The notes beneath the pieces were generated by a model that was not told where the DNA came from, did no database searches, and worked only from the letters and a program-made list of their open reading frames with translations. The position numbers were made by a program, and so were the translations under genes. From the NCBI GenBank assembly GCA_028820215.1, contig JAPPKD010000296.1, positions 1-36,005 of the forward strand: a stretch of 36,005 nucleotides of DNA, given 5' to 3'. How positions within the stretch are numbered: the stretch's first letter is position 1; every line of letters begins with the position of its first letter. Shown one piece after another: positions 31,439-36,005 of this stretch. This DNA comes from Spirochaetaceae bacterium (lineage in GTDB: Bacteria > Spirochaetota > Spirochaetia > SZUA-6 > Bin103).

Positions 31439-31467
31439 ACCATAGCCGCCGCCATCCGGATTGGCAA
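31439..31467 (-). promoter_or_regulatory. Promoter of the nitroreductase (and possibly hisZGB)
   Basis: Minus strand: TTGCCA (31462-31467), 17 bases, TATGGT (31439-31444), eight bases before the ATG at 31430. The best-spaced promoter in the window, again leaving almost no leader. Confidence 0.55.
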
Positions 31468-31529
31468 ATCCGTTCTCATCCGATGCTTGCGCCCGGCCTG
31501 CACGCCGGTGCGGCACGGTTGCCAGGCCG

Positions 31530-32207
31530 CTAACCTCTCACCTGCGCGATCCAGCCGTCCATTTCGTTGGTGGTCCGCAGCTTTCCAAGCATCAGGTCGG
31601 CTTCCGGACGAGTTCCTATCGGGCCGATCCGCACCCGGTGCATGGTGACGCCGTCGGCGTCGTGGGCGGTGATGAGTCCGGCGTAGCCCAGGTCCGCCAA
31701 CAGGTTCTGCAGGTCGTCGGCTCGTGATCGGGAGGAAAACGAGCCGACCTGAATCCAGTACTGGAAGTCGCCGGTTGCCCGCGGTGCGGGCGCCGGCGCC
31801 GGCGCGGGTGCGGCGGGAGTCACTGCCGGGACGGGAGCTCTCGAGCCGGACCCCGGCGACGGGGTCACCACGGCAGGAGTCGGCGCAGTCTGCGAGGTCT
31901 GCTGCGTTGAAGCCTGGCCTGTCATCGCGGACTCGCTCGATGCCTGCGACTGGACATCGCCCACCACCAGGGTTACCTGCCGGGGGGACTCCGTCGTCTC
32001 CTGCAGTCCCGGTGTCTCCTGATCGCTTCGTACGTACTCGAACGGATCGAACGTGGACTCGTCGGCGTCGGTCATCGCCACCTCGGTCGCCTCCGCGCCC
32101 CGCGGCCGGAGGAAGTAGAGCCCGCCCGCCAGCACGATGATGACCAGAAGGCTGACCGCCACGACCGCCCAGAGAATCCGTTGTGTATCCGCCGCTTGCC
32201 TGTCCAT
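31530..32207 (-). CDS. SPOR domain membrane protein
   Basis: A 225-aa protein with one membrane helix near the N-terminus (WAVVAVSLLVIIVLAGGLYF, about 13-32), a long Ser/Thr/Pro/Ala-rich periplasmic linker with an APAPAPAP run, and a C-terminal SPOR domain (about 147-225: FQYWIQVGSFSSRSRADDLQ, VRIGPI, and a closing strand). SPOR domains bind denuded septal glycan strands, so a cell-division or wall role like that of FtsN/DedD is likely. GGAGGAGG lies just before the ATG. The last gene of the LysM-aroDE-coaE-SPOR chain. Confidence 0.88.
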   Translation of the reverse strand: MDRQAADTQRILWAVVAVSLLVIIVLAGGLYFLRPRGAEATEVAMTDADESTFDPFEYVRSDQETPGLQETTESPRQVTLVVGDVQSQASSESAMTGQASTQQTSQTAPTPAVVTPSPGSGSRAPVPAVTPAAPAPAPAPAPRATGDFQYWIQVGSFSSRSRADDLQNLLADLGYAGLITAHDADGVTMHRVRIGPIGTRPEADLMLGKLRTTNEMDGWIAQVRG

Positions 32208-32233
32208 GCGTCCTCCTCCATGGGGGGCCGGCG

Positions 32234-32812
32234 CTAGAGGATGAACTCGATCTGGCGCCGGAGCATCCCTCGCGTCGCCCCGTTGTAGATGGTGCGCCGC
32301 GAGACACTACCTGTATCGACGCCCGCCACGGGACGCTTGAGCCGCCGGCCGCGCTGGGCCCACATGGCCCCGAGCACGGTGGCCCTCGGTTTCCGGTCGA
32401 CCACCAGCGCGCGGTACAGGCGGAGCAGCAACGGAGCGTGCACCCACAGCACGAGATCGCAGAGCGCGTCGAGCCCCATGGGATTCAACAGTGCCGCGTC
32501 GATGGCGATCGGGCCCGGATCGGCCGCCACCAGGGTCTTCACGCTGCGCACCATCACGGGATGGACGATCACGTCCAGGCGGCGCCTGGCATCCGCGTTG
32601 GCGAACACCAGCGGCCCCAGGCGCCGGCGATCGATCCGTCCCTCCGAATCCAGGACGCCCCGGCCAAACGCGTCGACGATGCGGTCGCGTTCCGTGGCCA
32701 GCGCCCGGTGTCCCAACAGGTCGACGTCGATCACGCGCCAGCCGGCATCCGCAAGGAAGCCCGCGACGGAACTCTTGCCGGAGCCGAGCTTGCCGGCGAC
32801 TCCTACCACCAT
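32234..32812 (-). CDS. coaE: Dephospho-CoA kinase
   Basis: Final step of coenzyme A synthesis (ATP-dependent phosphorylation of dephospho-CoA). 192 aa: P-loop GKLGSGKSS (7-15), the DVDLLGHRAL segment (CoA site), VIVHPVMVRSVKTL, and PIAIDAALLNPMGLDALCD in place of the usual IPLLFE. The ATG at 32810-32812 lies 17 bases after the aroDE stop; the longer frame to 32968 is inside aroDE. The C-terminus (RRTIYNGATRGMLRRQIEFI) lacks an obvious terminal Asn/Gly-rich helix but is near normal in length. Confidence 0.88.
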   Translation of the reverse strand: MVVGVAGKLGSGKSSVAGFLADAGWRVIDVDLLGHRALATERDRIVDAFGRGVLDSEGRIDRRRLGPLVFANADARRRLDVIVHPVMVRSVKTLVAADPGPIAIDAALLNPMGLDALCDLVLWVHAPLLLRLYRALVVDRKPRATVLGAMWAQRGRRLKRPVAGVDTGSVSRRTIYNGATRGMLRRQIEFIL

Positions 32813-32829
32813 CGGGAACGACCGGTCGG

Positions 32830-34335
32830 TCAGCGGTCGCGAGTCGCCGCGCTCGCGGAGGGCTCCTCCGGAAGCTTCGCGCTGTCGGGAAACGCACGGC
32901 CGGTGAACAGGCGAAACTGCTCGTACGCCTGCTCGGCCAGCATCCGGCCGCCGTCGATAACCGCGCATCCCGCCTCACGAGCTCGCCCGAGTATCGGCGT
33001 CAGCCCCTCGCCGTAGACCAGGTCATAGACCAACTCATGTCCACGAAAGGAGTACGCCGCCAGCGGATCGCCCGGATTGTCGGGCAGCCCCACGCTCGTG
33101 GTCTGGACGATCAACTCGCTGTGCCCGGACACCCGCGCCAGCCCCGCCGCATCCAGAGCGCCCGCCGTCCCGCCGCAGTCTCGCGCCAGGGACTGCGCGC
33201 GCTGCTCGGTCCGATTGAGAATCAACACCTCGGTGCCGAGCGAGCGCAGCGCGAAGGCGACTGCCCGTGCCGCGCCGCCGGCGCCGATCACGGTCGCGCG
33301 GCGGGGAACGATCGACCGTTCGCGGAGCGGCGCCAGGAAGCCGTGGACGTCGGTGTTCTCGCCCCGCCACCCCGTGCGGCTTCGCACCAGCGTGTTGCAC
33401 GCGCCCACCCGCCGCACCATCGGCGCGGCGTCCGACACGCGGGCGGCATCGCCCTTGTGCGGAATGGTCACCGAACAGCCGTCAAGCGGCAGGAGCCGCG
33501 CCAGGCGCTCCAGCTCCGACAGATCGTCCAGCTCGATCGGCACGTAGACGGCGTCGATCCCTGACGTGGCGAGCGCCGGGTTGTGGATCTGCGGCGAACG
33601 CGAATGTGACAGCGGCGTGCCGATCACTCCCAGGACGCGCGTGCCCGCATGGATGGAGGGAAACCGGTAGAGCTCGACCATGGTCTCCGGGTCGAGGTGG
33701 CCGGGAGCCGCGGAGCGTCCTGCACGCGAACAAAACGTGAGGAAGTTGCCCAGGTGGGCCGCCAGAATCCGGGTAGGGAGCCCGAACCGTCCCATGCCCA
33801 GCAGGATACGTTCAGGAGTGTCCGGGGACGGTGCTCCCAACCGCCGCGCGCACTCGAACAGGTCCACCATGTCGCTGCCCGTGCGCGGCGTCACGGCCGC
33901 CTTGGCGATCTCTCTCCCCGTGCGGGGAAGGTCGCGCATCACCCGTTCGATCCGGTCCGGAACGCCGGTGGTGTCGTGCAGCGACCGGATCACCCTGGTG
34001 CCCGCGGGTACCAACTCATCGAACGAGCGGTCCACATCGGACTCCAGGTCAACGTAACGGTACGCGCCGGCGGCGGCACCGATCAGGCGGCGGCGTGATC
34101 GCTCGTCCGCGGAGAACCTGCCGCCTTCGGCGGTTCGCCGGATGGTGAGGATGGCCGGCATCCCGACCAGTGCCGGGAACCTGGAGAGCCGGGCCAACTC
34201 CCCGTCGTCCAGGAAGTCGGCCCGCAACTCGACAAGGTCGATTCGCGCCGCGTTGGCGCGCGCCAATTCGGCCGCGCGCGCCAACGTGGGCTCTGTCAGT
34301 GCCAGGCAAAGCCTGGCAACCCCTCCGTGGCTCAG
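32830..34335 (-). CDS. aroDE: Fused 3-dehydroquinate dehydratase (type I) - shikimate dehydrogenase
   Basis: Bifunctional shikimate-pathway enzyme, steps three and four. N-terminal type I DHQase: LVELRADFLDD, RSLHDTTG (catalytic His), REIAKAAVTPRTG (Schiff-base Lys) and MGRFGLPTRI. C-terminal AroE: GTPLSHSRSPQIHN, SVTIPHKGD (catalytic Lys), GACNTLVR, GENTDVHGF and the NADP motif IGAGGAARAV. Such fusions are known in plants, chlamydiae and some other bacteria. The first ATG/GTG/TTG is TTG at 34282-34284, but the family's first strand (RLCLALTEPT) is encoded upstream in frame, reaching a CTG at 34333-34335 that overlaps the previous stop as CTGA. I give that start (501 aa). Confidence 0.88.
   Translation of the reverse strand: MSHGGVARLCLALTEPTLARAAELARANAARIDLVELRADFLDDGELARLSRFPALVGMPAILTIRRTAEGGRFSADERSRRRLIGAAAGAYRYVDLESDVDRSFDELVPAGTRVIRSLHDTTGVPDRIERVMRDLPRTGREIAKAAVTPRTGSDMVDLFECARRLGAPSPDTPERILLGMGRFGLPTRILAAHLGNFLTFCSRAGRSAAPGHLDPETMVELYRFPSIHAGTRVLGVIGTPLSHSRSPQIHNPALATSGIDAVYVPIELDDLSELERLARLLPLDGCSVTIPHKGDAARVSDAAPMVRRVGACNTLVRSRTGWRGENTDVHGFLAPLRERSIVPRRATVIGAGGAARAVAFALRSLGTEVLILNRTEQRAQSLARDCGGTAGALDAAGLARVSGHSELIVQTTSVGLPDNPGDPLAAYSFRGHELVYDLVYGEGLTPILGRAREAGCAVIDGGRMLAEQAYEQFRLFTGRAFPDSAKLPEEPSASAATRDR
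34300..34318. repeat. Perfect hairpin at the start of aroDE
   Basis: TGCCAGGC-AAA-GCCTGGCA: two 8-bp arms and a three-base loop. It lies between the CTG at 34335 and the TTG at 34284 and overlaps the codons of the first DHQase strand. It could slow or block initiation, or be a chance stem. Confidence 0.6.
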
Positions 34336-36005
34336 ATGGCCGGGATGATCAACTGCCAGCCCGGGTAGATCAGGTCGGGGTTCTGGATCAGGTCACGGTT
34401 GCGCCGCCAGATCCTCGGCCACAGGAACGGATCGCTGTACCACTGCGGGTACTCCGCGATGCGCCACAGGCTCTCGCGCCGCTCCGGTATCAACCGCACG
34501 GTATGGATGCCGAGCACCACGTAGAACTTGTAGCGCTCCAGGTAGCGTCGCGCGTCCTCGAAGAGGCTGATCGCCTGTCCGTACTTATCGTCGTAGAACT
34601 CGTCCACTCCTTCCATCCAGAGCCCCTGCGCCGTTTGCAGGTCGTTCTGGCCCTCGCGACCGATTCCGTCGAGGAGCGCGTCGCGTTGCGCGCCGCGGGC
34701 GCGGATCTGGTCCAGCACCTGCTGGCCGTTCCACGGCTGCGGCCTGATCACATCGCCCGTTTCGGTGATCACGTGCAGCTTCGACGCTTCCTCGATCTCC
34801 TTCATCACCGCCTTCATCAGCGCCTCGGCGCGCTCTATCAGCTCGTCGTCGACGAGCCTCGGTATCCGTCGGCACACCTCGAGCGCGGCGGCGAACGCCT
34901 CTTCGGCATCCTCCAGCCGATAGCTCTGCATGGCCTCCAGGCCGGTCAGGTAAAGCGCGTTGGCCTGCTCGTACAGGGACTGCGACTTCGCAAGCATGGA
35001 AGCCGTCCAGGTGCTTGTATCGAGATTCGGCACGGCCGCAAGACAGCGCTCCGTCTCCGCCCGTGTGCCGTACAACAACTCAAGCCGATCGTCCAGAGAA
35101 TTGCGAAGTGCGTCCATGGCGTCCAGGGTCGCCAGCGCCAAGTCATTTGCTGCCTGGAACCGATCTGGCGATGCGAACAGCTCTTCGACGCGCTGCACGG
35201 CGTCGACCATCTCCTGGAAGGAGACCGGCACCCAGAGATCCGCCTGGATCTCCCGCAGCTCCTCCAGGCTTTGCGCCAACAGCCTGAGCAGCCGATCTCC
35301 GGTCAGCCGCACCGCATTCTCGAACGCTTCCCTCGCCCGCGCTTCGGCCACCGTCAACGCCACGTGCGATCCGACCGGATCGGACGCGCGAATGCGTTCG
35401 GCAAGGGCCAGAGCCTCGCGGGCCGCGTTCAGGTTCTGCGGGTCGTAGAAGTCGGCGTCGACCTCTTCGGCACGCGCGATGAGCACGCGCACGCGGTCGA
35501 AGTCGGCATCCGTCGGACCCGTGATGACCGACGGTCCGGCGGCGCCGACAGGCGACGGCAAAGTCAGATCCAACGGTACTGCCGCGACCATCACGGGCGG
35601 CGGGGGCAGTGGCGGCTCGGGCTGCACGGTACGCTCACGCAGATCGTCCATTCCCTTGTCGTCGATCGGCGGCATGGGTTCGAAGTCCGATGGATCCATC
35701 GGCACGTAGATCGGCGGCGGCGTCGGCGCAGGCGGCGGCATCGGCTCGGGTTGCGCCATCGCGCGTCGGCTGTCGTCGATCGGTGGCGTGGGTTCGGAGT
35801 CCAAGGGGTCTATCGGCACATAGATCGGCGGCGGCGTCGGCGCAGGCGCAGGTATCGGCTCCGGGTGCCGTGGGAACGGCCCCGCGGGCGCCTCTGCTGG
35901 CTCCACCTCATCAATCCGCGCCCCGAGGAACACAGGCGGCCCCGGCGGCGTCGGCTCGGGTTGCGCCATCGCGCGTCGGCTGTCGTCGATCGGTGGCGTG
36001 GGTTC
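34332..36005 (-). CDS. Proline-rich protein with C-terminal LysM-like domain (5' end outside the window)
   Basis: At least 557 residues; open to the right edge, so the true start and any signal peptide are outside. The N-terminal third repeats a unit with PAPTPPPIYVP, EPxPPIDD and MAQPEP, a stiff proline-rich spacer. The middle is a long charged helical part (ARAEEVDADFYDPQNLNAAR; EEAFAAALEVCRRIPRL) resembling tetratricopeptide-type helices. The C-terminus has the spirochaete-type LysM-like end: SLWRIAEYPQWYSDPFLWPR, then NRDLIQNPDLIYPGWQLIIP. Such proteins probably bind peptidoglycan. The Met at 35969 is internal to a repeat and is not a true start. Its stop overlaps aroDE. Confidence 0.75.
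   Translation of the reverse strand, partial: EPTPPIDDSRRAMAQPEPTPPGPPVFLGARIDEVEPAEAPAGPFPRHPEPIPAPAPTPPPIYVPIDPLDSEPTPPIDDSRRAMAQPEPMPPPAPTPPPIYVPMDPSDFEPMPPIDDKGMDDLRERTVQPEPPLPPPPVMVAAVPLDLTLPSPVGAAGPSVITGPTDADFDRVRVLIARAEEVDADFYDPQNLNAAREALALAERIRASDPVGSHVALTVAEARAREAFENAVRLTGDRLLRLLAQSLEELREIQADLWVPVSFQEMVDAVQRVEELFASPDRFQAANDLALATLDAMDALRNSLDDRLELLYGTRAETERCLAAVPNLDTSTWTASMLAKSQSLYEQANALYLTGLEAMQSYRLEDAEEAFAAALEVCRRIPRLVDDELIERAEALMKAVMKEIEEASKLHVITETGDVIRPQPWNGQQVLDQIRARGAQRDALLDGIGREGQNDLQTAQGLWMEGVDEFYDDKYGQAISLFEDARRYLERYKFYVVLGIHTVRLIPERRESLWRIAEYPQWYSDPFLWPRIWRRNRDLIQNPDLIYPGWQLIIPAI
35741..36005. repeat. Direct repeats encoding the proline-rich part
   Basis: Bases 35741-35795 and 35951-36005 are identical over 55 bases, to the window edge. 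A second pair, near 35701-35735 and 35815-35850, repeats the segment coding for PPPIYVP with few changes. They are in-frame units of the upstream end of the LysM-like gene and could change number by slippage or recombination. Confidence 0.85.

Noticed and set aside
1..36005. CRISPR array
   Set aside because: No regularly spaced repeats of 25-40 bases were seen; the repeats present are pairs with other explanations.

Overview
This is a very GC-rich bacterial chromosome segment, densely packed with short intergenic gaps and many 1-4 base start/stop overlaps. Several traits suggest a high-GC, possibly host-associated or marine spirochaete: a short alanyl-tRNA synthetase (608 aa) without the C-terminal oligomerisation domain, a short HisG with a HisZ partner, a proline-rich cell-wall protein ending in a divergent LysM-like segment, and an isolated FliG N-terminal domain. 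The taxonomic call is an inference from gene content only.

Layout. 1-385: remnant of an unidentified repeat-like element that appears to truncate an AAA ATPase gene (386-754). 831-2072: periplasmic branched-chain amino-acid-type binding protein, divergent from pyrE (2191-2889) and a PlsC-type acyltransferase. 4101-9901: two NAD(P)-dependent dehydrogenases (one SDR, one extended SDR) separated by two REP-like hairpin repeats, then a coupled SCP2-like protein and class III aminotransferase, then an outer-membrane barrel protein of the Wzi-like kind. 9895-11198: DUF4202-like protein, an uncharacterised charged protein and tRNA-Pro(GGG). 11311-16201 (minus): an arginine operon argR-argC-argB-argD-argG with an ARG-box-like 18-bp palindrome in front, shared with the divergent hisC (16273) and a lipoprotein gene.

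18117-21854 is the accessory part. Next to tRNA-Phe(GAA) lies a complete tyrosine recombinase, then a strong terminator, a secreted protein that may hold a GIY-YIG-like domain plus an Ig-like domain, a second copy of the 53-bp leader/start of the recombinase, a two-codon ORF behind a good ribosome site, and small secreted or unknown proteins in less GC-rich DNA. No second tRNA fragment (att copy) was found by eye.

21857-28550 (plus): zinc-dependent phospholipase C-like protein, AAA-ATPase/PD-(D/E)XK protein, FliG N-domain protein, asnS, TM2 protein, alaS. 28547-36005 (minus): a hisZ-hisG-hisB operon, nitroreductase, then the chain LysM-like protein - aroDE fusion - coaE - SPOR protein.

A recurring theme is promoter-like -10 hexamers lying only 5-8 bases before the start codon (pyrE, binding protein, barrel protein, argR, hisC, alaS, nitroreductase), which suggests common use of leaderless or very short-leader mRNAs.
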